64,000 bases of DNA, from NCBI RefSeq assembly GCF_021165955.1, contig NZ_CP088952.1, positions 2,976,001 to 3,040,000 of the forward strand. The letters run 5' to 3'. Position numbers and translations under genes: made by a program. Origin of the DNA: Massilia endophytica (lineage in GTDB: Bacteria > Pseudomonadota > Gammaproteobacteria > Burkholderiales > Burkholderiaceae_D). The notes beneath the pieces are model-generated. The model saw only the letters and a program-made list of their open reading frames with translations. It ran no database searches and was not told where the DNA came from. This document shows, piece after piece, positions 34,852 through 42,456 of the stretch; the first letter of the stretch is position 1; every line of letters starts with the position of its first letter.

Positions 34852-34880
34852 TTGCCTTCCAGATCACTTTAGGTTAAAAA
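34852..34880 (+). promoter_or_regulatory. Predicted promoter of the ankyrin-like lipoprotein gene
   Basis: TTGCCT (34852-34857), 17 bases, TAAAAA (34875-34880); the start codon follows 33 bases later. The stretch is visibly more AT-rich than its surroundings. Prediction only. Confidence 0.4.
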
Positions 34881-34913
34881 AGTACCCTGACCCGCTAAAA
34901 GACTGGAAACCGC

Positions 34914-35963
34914 ATGAACGTGAACCCGAGACCCTGCATCTACGCACTGGCCCTTTCCGCCGCGCTTTCTGGCTGCGCCAGTCCTCCTGCAGAACAGGCC
35001 ATGTTTGGCAATCCACAGCCGCTGTCGGAGATGATTCTGCGTGGCCAGCTCCAGGACCTGAATGCGCGTCTTCCATCCAGCAATGTCGACTCCAGGATGG
35101 CAGTGACACCACTCTGTGCCTTGTCCAGCAATGCCGCTCGAGCGGCGCCCGCCATCGACTATTTGCTGGCACGGGGAGTAGATGTCAACAAGCCTTGCGA
35201 CGAAAGGAGTCCTAATACGGCAATGGATTACCTGATCGCCGAAATCATCAATCGCGCTTCGCCCGACTCGCCCTACAGGGCCAACCCGCAATATCGACCG
35301 TCTGACTTGCCTGTTCTCTACGCAGTCGCACAAAAAATGATCGATAAGGGTGCAGTCACTCACATACGCAGATACACAATTGCTGATATTCAGGAGAAAG
35401 TGAGAGAAGCTGTCGGCCAAAATAACGCCAACCTGGTGGCACATCACGAAACGTATAAAGCTACGGTAGCGCGCAATCAGCAGATCCTGGGTGCAGCAGG
35501 TGCAGTGGCAGGCGTGGTGGCTGGGGCGAAGATCCTGGCTAGCGACTCCACTGCCGGAGGTATTGCACGCAACAGCTTATCGGCGCTTTCCAATCGGGCG
35601 GATGACAAACCAGGTCCGAGCGTCGCCTCTGCGGCAGGTGGTCCTGCCGTACAGAGCCCGTCACGCTTGCCGGCCAACGCTGCTGCCGGTGCGAAGGGCC
35701 AGATTTGGCGTGACGACTACAGGAATGAAGTTATAGCTACAGGCGAAATCAAGGACTACCCGGACCATGAACGCAATATCCCAGGTGACGTCGTCATGGC
35801 CAAGGTTGGCTCTCGTACGTCTGCCGAACAAGTGTGGACGCAACAGGGAGGCACCGTTACTGATTATTCTCATTGCGGCAGCTGTGGTGTTGGTTCGCGG
35901 ATTCGCGTAGTCGTAAAATTCAGGCAGATTATCGACTATCACGACTATGTGCGAGAAAAGTAA
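34914..35963 (+). CDS. Predicted lipoprotein with ankyrin-like repeats
   Basis: A 349-residue protein with a lipoprotein signal (lipobox LSGCA, Cys ~21). Residues ~35-130 resemble two or three degenerate ankyrin repeats (PLSEMILRGQLQDLNARL; APAIDYLLARGVDVNKP). A short Gly/Ala-rich hydrophobic stretch follows (ILGAAGAVAGVVAGAKILA, ~190-210). The C-terminal ~85-residue domain contains HCGSCG and ends IIDYHDYVREK. Function unknown. Codon use and base composition look more AT-rich than the neighbours, and the gene lies next to a tRNA gene, so horizontal origin is possible. No neighbour partner. Confidence 0.75.
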   Translation: MNVNPRPCIYALALSAALSGCASPPAEQAMFGNPQPLSEMILRGQLQDLNARLPSSNVDSRMAVTPLCALSSNAARAAPAIDYLLARGVDVNKPCDERSPNTAMDYLIAEIINRASPDSPYRANPQYRPSDLPVLYAVAQKMIDKGAVTHIRRYTIADIQEKVREAVGQNNANLVAHHETYKATVARNQQILGAAGAVAGVVAGAKILASDSTAGGIARNSLSALSNRADDKPGPSVASAAGGPAVQSPSRLPANAAAGAKGQIWRDDYRNEVIATGEIKDYPDHERNIPGDVVMAKVGSRTSAEQVWTQQGGTVTDYSHCGSCGVGSRIRVVVKFRQIIDYHDYVREK

Positions 35964-36002
35964 GCCTTTTTCGCAGCCAGTCCCCGCATAGGCTCCAGAA
36001 CG

Positions 36003-36038
36003 AAAAAAGGGCTTACACGCCGAAGCATGTAAGCCCTT
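36003..36038 (-). terminator. Intrinsic terminator of the first tRNA-Asn gene
   Basis: An 11-bp perfect stem (AAGGGCTTACA / TGTAAGCCCTT, arms 36007-36017 and 36028-36038) with a 10-base loop. On the minus strand it is followed by a run of six T. It lies 22 bases beyond the tRNA CCA end and may also slow readthrough from the lipoprotein gene. Confidence 0.8.
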
Positions 36039-36054
36039 GATTCTGCATGGCTTG

Positions 36055-36142
36055 AATTCTGGCTCCCCGACCTGGACTCGAACCAGGGACCTGCGGATTA
36101 ACAGTCCGTCGCTCTACCGACTGAGCTATCAGGGAAAAGAGG
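36055..36142. repeat. 88-bp direct repeat, copy 1 (tRNA-Asn)
   Basis: Identical base for base to 59605-59692, covering the whole tRNA-Asn gene plus five bases beyond CCA and seven bases of 5' leader; sequences diverge immediately outside. Copies are in the same orientation, 23,550 bases apart. Confidence 0.92.
36060..36135 (-). tRNA. tRNA-Asn (GTT)
   Basis: A 76-nt cloverleaf including encoded CCA. Acceptor arms are TCCCTGA/TCGGGGA, the D arm has AGCTCAGTCGGTAGAGC, the anticodon loop is CTGTTAA with anticodon GTT, and the T loop is GGTTCGAGTCC. Identical to the gene at 59610-59685. Confidence 0.97.
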
Positions 36143-36146
36143 CCGC

Positions 36147-36175
36147 ATTATATACGGCCGATTTCAGGCTGTCCA
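36147..36175 (-). promoter_or_regulatory. Promoter of the first tRNA-Asn gene
   Basis: On the minus strand TGGACA (36170-36175), a 17-base spacer and a perfect TATAAT (36147-36152); transcription would begin about five bases before the mature tRNA end. Confidence 0.75.
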
Positions 36176-36179
36176 GTCC

Positions 36180-38381
36180 TTAGAACGTGCCCTTGAACTG
36201 CACACCCCACTGGCGTGGCTCGTTGATAAAGCCGGTCAGGTTGTTGAAGTCGATGGCGCCGGTGATGCGCTGCGTGCCGGTGATATTGCGGCCGAACGCG
36301 GCGATCTCGTACTTGCCGCCTGCCCAGTTGTAGCCGACGCGCAAGCCGCCTTCGGTCATGGCCTTGCCGCTGAACTCCACCGCCTCATACAGGAAGAAGT
36401 TCACCTTGCTGCGGTAGGACCAGTCGGTCAGCACGAAGAGATTGCCGTCCGCCAGAGGGTAGTTGTAGCGCGCGCTGGCGTTGATGATCCACTTCGGCGC
36501 CTGCGGCAGCGGGTTGCCATTGATGATCACGCGGCCCGACGCGTTCAGCGGATCGGTCACGGTGCACTGGGCGCACTTGTTCACCGACAGGGACGGATCC
36601 TTGATCTCGGTGAAGTTGTACGAGGCGCTGGTCGAGACCTTGAAGTCGGGGGTTACGAAGCCTTCCAGTTCCGCTTCGATGCCGCGGCCCTTGGTCTTGG
36701 CAGCGTTGATCAGCTTCGTCACGTTCGAATTGCCGCCCACAACGGTCAGCTGCTGGTTCTTCACGTCGAAGTCGTACACGCTCAGGGAGGCGCGCGCGCG
36801 GCGGTTCAGCAGGTCGGCCTTGATGCCTGCCTCGTACGAGGTGATGGTTTCCGCATCCGCCACGGTGATCGGCACGGAGGTCGACGCCGCGGCAACGGAA
36901 GGCGCGCGGAAGCCGGTGGCCACGCGCGCGTACACGTTCACGTCCTTGTTCAGCACATAGGTGCCGCTCAGGTCCCAATTGAACTTGTCCTTGTCGGCGT
37001 GCACGGACTGCGGGCCTACCAGCACGGTGTTCACGGCTTCCAGCGTGCGGAAGTCCTTCACGTCCTTGGTGTAGCGCAGGCCGCCGCGCACGGTCAGTGC
37101 GTCGTTCACGGCATAGTTCACGGAGCCGAAGGCCGCCGACGCGCGGTTCTGCTGCTGGCTCAGCACGTGGGTGGTGCGGGCGCCGGCGGTGTTGTAGCCG
37201 TCGCTGCCGCCGCGCGCGTCTTCGTTGAAGTAGTAGACGCCTGCCTGCCAGCTCAGGGGACCCGCCTTCTTCGATTCGACGCGGAACTCCTGCGAGTACT
37301 GCTGCAGCTCGGGAATGAAGCCTGCGGTCTCCACCTGGAATGGCACCACGCCCGGGCCGTTGACCGGATTGCCGCCGTCGATGTCGCCGCGGCTGTTGTA
37401 GTCGGATACAGTCTCATAGCCGCTGATCGAGTACAGCTTCACGGAACCCAGGTCCCAGCTCAGGCGGATGCTGCCGCCCTTGGTGTTCAGGTTCTGGTAG
37501 TTCTGGCCGTTGGTGAAGATCTTCTCGGCGTCGAAGCCGTCCACCAGGTCGTTCGTGCCCTTCTTGATGATATTGGCACGGAACAGGCGCGAGCTGCCAA
37601 CGCCGCTGCGCTGGTGGATATTGAACAGCGCATTGAAGGTGCTGCTCGGCTGGAACAGGAACTGCACGCGCTCGGCGTGCTCGTTGTAGCCTTCCATCGA
37701 ATCCGGCTGGTTCAGGAAGGCGTTGCTCACGTAGTCGTCGCGGTGCTGGCGCAGGGTCGAAACACGCATGGCCCAGACGTTCGACAGCGGAATATTGGCG
37801 GCAGCTTCCACGTTCGCGGTGCCATGCGTCGCGTAGGACAGGTTGTAGAAGCCTTCGATGCCTTTCAGGCTCGGTTTTGCGGATTCGAACTTCACCACGC
37901 CGGCCGGGGTGTTGCGCCCGAACAGGGTGCCCTGCGGGCCGCGCAGCACTTCCACGCCGGCCAGGTCGAACATCGGGTAACCCTTCAGGATCGGGTTCTC
38001 CTGCACCACGTCGTCATAGATCAGGGAAACGGGCTGGGAAGCGAAGGTGCTGAAGTCCGCATTGCCGTAGCCGCGGACATAGAAGCGGGGGAAAACGCGG
38101 CCGGTGGAAGATTCCACGTTCAGGCTCGGTACTTTACCTGCCAGCACGCGGATATCCTGCCCGCTGGAGAGGATCACGTCCAGCTTTTCGTGCGCCAGCA
38201 TGGACACGGAGACCGGTACTTCCTTGATGTTTTCAGTACGGCGCTGGGCGGTCACGGTGACCGTTTCCAGCTGGCCGCTGGCGGCAGGAGCCGTTTGGCC
38301 GGCTTCCTGGGCCATGGCGGTCATGGGCAGCATGGCGCTGAGAGCGAGTAGACGCTTGTGCATCCGGGACAGTTTCATCAT
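36180..38381 (-). CDS. TonB-dependent receptor
   Basis: A 733-residue outer-membrane receptor. A signal peptide (RLLALSAMLPMTAMAQ) is followed by a TonB-box-like ETVTVTAQRR, a plug domain (residues ~55-165 with VEVLRGPQGTLFGRNTPAGVV) and a 22-strand barrel ending in a phenylalanine-type terminus (WGVQFKGTF). The plug resembles FecA/BtuB-like receptors of the RTG-containing kind (LFGRNTPAG). The ATG at 38381 has AGGA six bases upstream; a further upstream frame would cross the terminator region. Ligand unknown: siderophore or glycan-derived molecule. It is monocistronic, downstream of the glycosidase gene but separated from it by a terminator. Confidence 0.92.
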   Translation of the reverse strand: MMKLSRMHKRLLALSAMLPMTAMAQEAGQTAPAASGQLETVTVTAQRRTENIKEVPVSVSMLAHEKLDVILSSGQDIRVLAGKVPSLNVESSTGRVFPRFYVRGYGNADFSTFASQPVSLIYDDVVQENPILKGYPMFDLAGVEVLRGPQGTLFGRNTPAGVVKFESAKPSLKGIEGFYNLSYATHGTANVEAAANIPLSNVWAMRVSTLRQHRDDYVSNAFLNQPDSMEGYNEHAERVQFLFQPSSTFNALFNIHQRSGVGSSRLFRANIIKKGTNDLVDGFDAEKIFTNGQNYQNLNTKGGSIRLSWDLGSVKLYSISGYETVSDYNSRGDIDGGNPVNGPGVVPFQVETAGFIPELQQYSQEFRVESKKAGPLSWQAGVYYFNEDARGGSDGYNTAGARTTHVLSQQQNRASAAFGSVNYAVNDALTVRGGLRYTKDVKDFRTLEAVNTVLVGPQSVHADKDKFNWDLSGTYVLNKDVNVYARVATGFRAPSVAAASTSVPITVADAETITSYEAGIKADLLNRRARASLSVYDFDVKNQQLTVVGGNSNVTKLINAAKTKGRGIEAELEGFVTPDFKVSTSASYNFTEIKDPSLSVNKCAQCTVTDPLNASGRVIINGNPLPQAPKWIINASARYNYPLADGNLFVLTDWSYRSKVNFFLYEAVEFSGKAMTEGGLRVGYNWAGGKYEIAAFGRNITGTQRITGAIDFNNLTGFINEPRQWGVQFKGTF

Positions 38382-38463
38382 CAGTTTTCCTAGGTTTGAA
38401 AAAATCGTGCGAAATACAACCCTGTCTCCGTTCTCATTTGTCTGCTGGTCTGCCTGAAATAGC

Positions 38464-38489
38464 AAAAAGGCCGCGCTCTTGGCGCGGCC
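38464..38489 (-). terminator. Intrinsic terminator after the GHL10 glycosidase gene
   Basis: Stem GGCCGCGC / GCGCGGCC (38469-38476, 38482-38489) with a five-base loop, followed on the minus strand by TTTTT. A second perfect GC-rich hairpin, 12-bp arms with a two-base loop, lies between it and the gene (38545-38570) without a T run. They separate the glycosidase from the TonB receptor. Confidence 0.75.
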
Positions 38490-38582
38490 CAGCATTTTTG
38501 TGGACCGCAAGGATAATGCGTTCCACAACATTAGTCAATCGACACCGCCTTCCGGCAAGCCGGAAGGCGGGCGTTTCGCGCC

Positions 38583-40778
38583 TCAGGCGCCGCAGCTGCC
38601 CAGCACTCCTCCGTCCTTCTTCAGGTGGGCTGGCACGGCGCTCGGCGCCACGCAGATTTCGTGCGACGTTCCGCCGGACTTCTTGCAAACCTTGACCTTG
38701 TCGCCGCCGCAGCGCGCGTCGATCACGGGAATCGTCACGGAACCGGCGGCGCTGCAGGCATTCTGGTTCGTGGCCTGGACCGTGAAGCTGTAGGTGCCTG
38801 CCGCCGCTGGCGTGAACTGGGTGACGGCGCCGGTGGCGGTGCTCAGGCCTTCCGCAGGCGACCAGGCGTAGGCGCTCACCGAGCCGCTGGCGCCATCGGA
38901 CGCCGTCAGGGTCAGGCTCTGCGCTCCGTAGCCGAGAACGATGGTATTGGCCGGTGCGCCGGTGGCGGTGCTGTCAGTGCGGCTCACGGCAATCTGCGGC
39001 TGCGGAATCGCGCCCAGCACCTTGACGATGGCTGGCGCGGTGCCGACATTGCCTGCCTTGTCGGTTACGCTCAGTTCCACCTGGTTGTCGCCGATATTGC
39101 TGCAGCTGAAGCTGTTCTTGCTCAGCACACGCGATTCGATGCCCCAGTTGTCGGTGCTGCCGTTATCCACTTCGTCGGCAGCGATGCTCACATTGCCGCC
39201 GACCAGCGTACGCTCGATCGCCCGGGTGCGGACCACCGGCGCTTCCTTGTCGTTGCTCGCCGTGTTGGAGGCCGCGCTTTCGTGGTGCAGGCGGTTCAGG
39301 GCGGTCACGGCGTAGTAGTAGTACTTCCCGGCCGGGATGGCGCTGTCGGTGTAGGTGGTCTCGCCGCCGCTGGTCAGCGCCAGCAGGTTGTTGCGGTCTT
39401 CCAGGTCGATATTCGGCTGCTCCGAACGGTAGATGGCGTAGCGGCGCGCCTTATCGAATTCGTCCGCGCCTTCCGCGCGGCTCCAGGACAGGGTCAGGGA
39501 GCCGTCGCCATTCAGAACGGAGCTCAGCTCATTTGCCGCCGAAGGCACGGTGCTGTCCTTCCAGGGCATGGCAGGCAGCAGCGCAGGCTTGTTATAGATG
39601 TTGTCCTTCAGATCCGTGCGGTAGCCCAGCGCGTTCGCCTGCAGGAAGGCGTGGCGGAAGTGGATCTGGCCCGCGATATGGCTGCTGCCGCGGTTCATGG
39701 CGATCTGGTTGGCGATCTGCGCAGGGCTGGTCCAGCCAGCGGTGTTCATCTTGTAGTCGGCCAGGCCAATGTACATGTGGCGACCGAAAGCGTTCTCGTT
39801 CCACCATGGCACGAGCAGCTGGTAGTCCGAGCCGGTCTGGCCGATGTACCAGTAGACCTGCGGGGCCAGGTAGTCGATCCAGCCCATCTGCAGCCACTTG
39901 CGCGAGTCCGCGAACATGGCGCTGTAGTGCTGCAGGGCGCCTGCGGACGTCGGCGAACCGACCGCCGGATCGGTGCTGCTGCGGTAGATGCCGGACGGCG
40001 AAATGCCGAACTTCACCCAGGGCTTGGCGGCGGCAATGCTTTCACCAACGCGGGAGATCAGCAGGTTGATGTTGTCGCGGCGCCAGTCCGCACGGCCTGC
40101 CGCGGTGTTCGGGAAGCCGCGCGGATCGGCATTGTAGGCCGCATCGTCGATGGTGGCCGGGGTGCCGTTCGGGTAGAAATAGTCGTCGAAGTGGATCCCG
40201 TCCACGTCGTAGCGCTGAACGATATCCATCACCACGGCGTGCACGTGATCGCGCACTGCTGGCAGGCCGGGGTTCAGGATCTGCACCGTGCCGATCGTCA
40301 GCAGCCATTCAGGATGGGTGCGCGATACGTGGGTGGGGCCGTACATGGCGGTGTTACCCGCGTTCGAGAGCGTGGCCACGGCGCGGTAAGGGTTGATCCA
40401 GGCATGGAATTCCAGGCCGCGCTTGCGCGTTTCCTCAAGGGCGAACTGCAGCGGGTCCCAGGCTGGCGACGGCGCCGTGCCGGAGCTGTTGGTCAGGTAG
40501 TAGGACCACGGCTCAAGGGTGCTGGGGAACATGGCGTCTGCCTGGCTGCGCACCTGGAAGTAGGCGGCGTTCATGCCGGTTGCCTTGTTGTGGTCAAGGA
40601 TGGCGGTCAGGGCAGCGCGCTGCTGGGCGGGAGTCTGGGTCCGCACCGGCCAGTCCAGGCCAATGTGTGTACTGATCCATACGCCGCGCATCTCGCGCTT
40701 CGGGGCCGTCGTCTGGGCTTGGGGCTGGCCTGCGGCGAACACGCACAGGGCCGCGACCGCACATAGTAGTCTCTTCAT
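38583..40778 (-). CDS. Secreted family 10 glycosyl hydrolase-like protein (GHL10/DUF187)
   Basis: A 731-residue exported protein. The signal peptide is MKRLLCAVAALCVFAAGQPQAQ, and the catalytic-type GHL10 barrel runs ~25-400 (MRGVWISTHIGLDWP; YFQVRSQADAMFPS; YDVDGIHFDDYFYP). Then come a fibronectin type III domain (~415-520), an Ig-like segment (from DKEAPVVRTRAIE), a PKD-type domain and a cysteine-bearing terminal motif (CGGDKVKVCKKSGG...ICVAPSAVPAHL). GHL10 proteins such as E. coli YngK are presumed glycosidases, possibly acting on peptidoglycan-type glycans. The ATG at 40778 has GAGGAA just upstream. It sits among other carbohydrate genes and is divergent from the serine hydrolase. Confidence 0.88.
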   Translation of the reverse strand: MKRLLCAVAALCVFAAGQPQAQTTAPKREMRGVWISTHIGLDWPVRTQTPAQQRAALTAILDHNKATGMNAAYFQVRSQADAMFPSTLEPWSYYLTNSSGTAPSPAWDPLQFALEETRKRGLEFHAWINPYRAVATLSNAGNTAMYGPTHVSRTHPEWLLTIGTVQILNPGLPAVRDHVHAVVMDIVQRYDVDGIHFDDYFYPNGTPATIDDAAYNADPRGFPNTAAGRADWRRDNINLLISRVGESIAAAKPWVKFGISPSGIYRSSTDPAVGSPTSAGALQHYSAMFADSRKWLQMGWIDYLAPQVYWYIGQTGSDYQLLVPWWNENAFGRHMYIGLADYKMNTAGWTSPAQIANQIAMNRGSSHIAGQIHFRHAFLQANALGYRTDLKDNIYNKPALLPAMPWKDSTVPSAANELSSVLNGDGSLTLSWSRAEGADEFDKARRYAIYRSEQPNIDLEDRNNLLALTSGGETTYTDSAIPAGKYYYYAVTALNRLHHESAASNTASNDKEAPVVRTRAIERTLVGGNVSIAADEVDNGSTDNWGIESRVLSKNSFSCSNIGDNQVELSVTDKAGNVGTAPAIVKVLGAIPQPQIAVSRTDSTATGAPANTIVLGYGAQSLTLTASDGASGSVSAYAWSPAEGLSTATGAVTQFTPAAAGTYSFTVQATNQNACSAAGSVTIPVIDARCGGDKVKVCKKSGGTSHEICVAPSAVPAHLKKDGGVLGSCGA

Positions 40779-40909
40779 ATTCCTCGTATATTTTTTAAGG
40801 GTTATGGGGGGCATGTCGTCGTGGCGCATGCTCTTTTTACAAGGTGGCCGGCCAAGAGTACGCGCGGGCGCGGAGTGCGCCCAATGAATTTTCGCAGCCA
40901 GGCCATAAC

Positions 40910-40933
40910 TTTTGGTATGCAATTTTCAATACC
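40910..40933. promoter_or_regulatory. Inverted repeat in the glycosidase / serine hydrolase intergenic region
   Basis: TTGGTAT and ATACCAA arms (7 bp, perfect) separated by ten AT-rich bases in the 227-base divergent gap. The geometry suits a dimeric sugar-responsive repressor (LacI or GntR type). The regulator is not encoded nearby. Prediction only. Confidence 0.45.
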
Positions 40934-41005
40934 AATTCCTGGCGCAGCTTGGCCTGGCCGCCCCGCTGCCATACAGTAGAGCCACTTCCACCACGAGAGC
41001 ACAAA

Positions 41006-42454
41006 ATGAGACAACTCTGGATCGCCTTTGCGCTGGCCGTCACGGTCCCTGCGTGGGCCACCCCGGCCTCTGAGCTGGACCGCCTCGCCACCCGCTACCA
41101 CGCCCTCGGCCAGCTGGATGGCAGCGTGCTGGTCGCCGACCAGGGCAAGGTGGTCTACCACCGCGCCTTCGGCCTCGCCAACCGCGAATGGGAGGTGCGC
41201 AATACCACCGATACCGTTTTCCGTGTCGCCTCGCTTACGAAGCAGTTCACCGCCACGCTGATCCTGCAGCTCGCGGAGCGCGGCAAGTTGCGCCTGGACG
41301 ACAGGATAGGCCGCTACGTTCCCGATCTGCGCCCGGAAATCGGAGAGAAGGTCACCCTGCATCAGCTGCTGAACCACACCTCGGGCATTGTGGACTACGC
41401 CAATTTTCCCGGCTTCTGGGCACGGCGGCTCGGCGAGAAAGTGCCAAGGGAGGACTTCCTGGCCATCATGAACCGGCCCCTCGAATTCGAGCCGGGTTCA
41501 AAGGGCCACTACAGCAGCTCGAACTACACCCTGCTCGGCTGGGTGATCGAAAAGCAGACCGGCAGGAGCTACGGGGAGGCGCTGGATGAAATGATCCTGC
41601 GGCCATCGGGAATGCGCCAGACCGCCTATGATGCGCCGGAGCGCATCATTCCGCGCAAGGCCTCGGGCTATGTGCGCGTTCTGGGAAGCTACCAGCCTGC
41701 CGCGCCCCTGTGGATTCCCAATATCGGCGCCGGCGGCGGCGTGGCCAGCACCACGGGGGACTTCTTCAAGCTCGATCGCGCCCTGGCTGGCGATGGCCTG
41801 CTCAAGCCGGAATCGAAGCGCCTGATGTTCACGCCCTACGTCAAGGACGATGTCTGGGGCGACCTTGGCTACGGCTACGGATGGCTGGCCGGCACGCGCG
41901 TCATTGCGGGCAAGCCGCGCCTCGTTCACGAACATGGCGGCAATGGCAACGGCTTCCGCACGCTCATCACGCGCTATCCGGAGGATGGAAAGCTCGTGAT
42001 CATTTTCCTCAATGAGGGCAACGGCAACAAGGGCCCCGAAATCTACCGCATGCGCAGCGACTTCACCGATGCGCTGTATGGCAGGAAGGTTCCCGATCCA
42101 AAGCCCGCGCTTCACGACATGCTGGCAGAGGAGATCCGCCGCCTGGGAGCCGGCGCCGCCCTGGCCCGCTTCGATGCACTGCTTGCGCGCAGCGAAAAAC
42201 CGTCGGACGGCAACACGCTGAACCGGCTCGCCTACCAGTACGTGGAAGCAGGCCAGCCTTCAACCGGCATTGCCATCCTCAAGCGCGCCGCCGAGCTCTA
42301 TCCTCAGGACGGCAATCTCCACGACTCGATGGGCGAGCTATATCTGGCCACCGGGGACAAGGCCCGGGCGCGTATTGCCTACGCGCGCGCCCTGGAGCTC
42401 GACCCGGGCAACACGAATGCCGCCGAGGTGCTGAAGACGCTTCAGGAGCGGTAA
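41006..42454 (+). CDS. Secreted serine hydrolase (class C beta-lactamase/esterase fold) with C-terminal TPRs
   Basis: A 482-residue exported protein with signal peptide MRQLWIAFALAVTVPAWA. The beta-lactamase-related domain (~25-370) has the catalytic SxxK as SLTK (S76, K79) and the second motif in YSSSNYTLLG. The C-terminal ~90 residues contain TPR-like repeats (AYQYVEAGQPSTGIAILKRA; LYLATGDKARARIAYARAL). Such proteins are usually peptidases or esterases rather than antibiotic resistance enzymes. The start at 41006 begins the signal peptide. It ends two bases from the convergent GH2 stop. Substrate unknown. Confidence 0.88.
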   Translation: MRQLWIAFALAVTVPAWATPASELDRLATRYHALGQLDGSVLVADQGKVVYHRAFGLANREWEVRNTTDTVFRVASLTKQFTATLILQLAERGKLRLDDRIGRYVPDLRPEIGEKVTLHQLLNHTSGIVDYANFPGFWARRLGEKVPREDFLAIMNRPLEFEPGSKGHYSSSNYTLLGWVIEKQTGRSYGEALDEMILRPSGMRQTAYDAPERIIPRKASGYVRVLGSYQPAAPLWIPNIGAGGGVASTTGDFFKLDRALAGDGLLKPESKRLMFTPYVKDDVWGDLGYGYGWLAGTRVIAGKPRLVHEHGGNGNGFRTLITRYPEDGKLVIIFLNEGNGNKGPEIYRMRSDFTDALYGRKVPDPKPALHDMLAEEIRRLGAGAALARFDALLARSEKPSDGNTLNRLAYQYVEAGQPSTGIAILKRAAELYPQDGNLHDSMGELYLATGDKARARIAYARALELDPGNTNAAEVLKTLQER

Positions 42455-42456
42455 GC

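Noticed and set aside
41006..42454. Antibiotic-resistance beta-lactamase
   Set aside because: It has SxxK and a Tyr motif but a C-terminal TPR region and a carbohydrate-gene context; the fold is shared by many esterases and peptidases.
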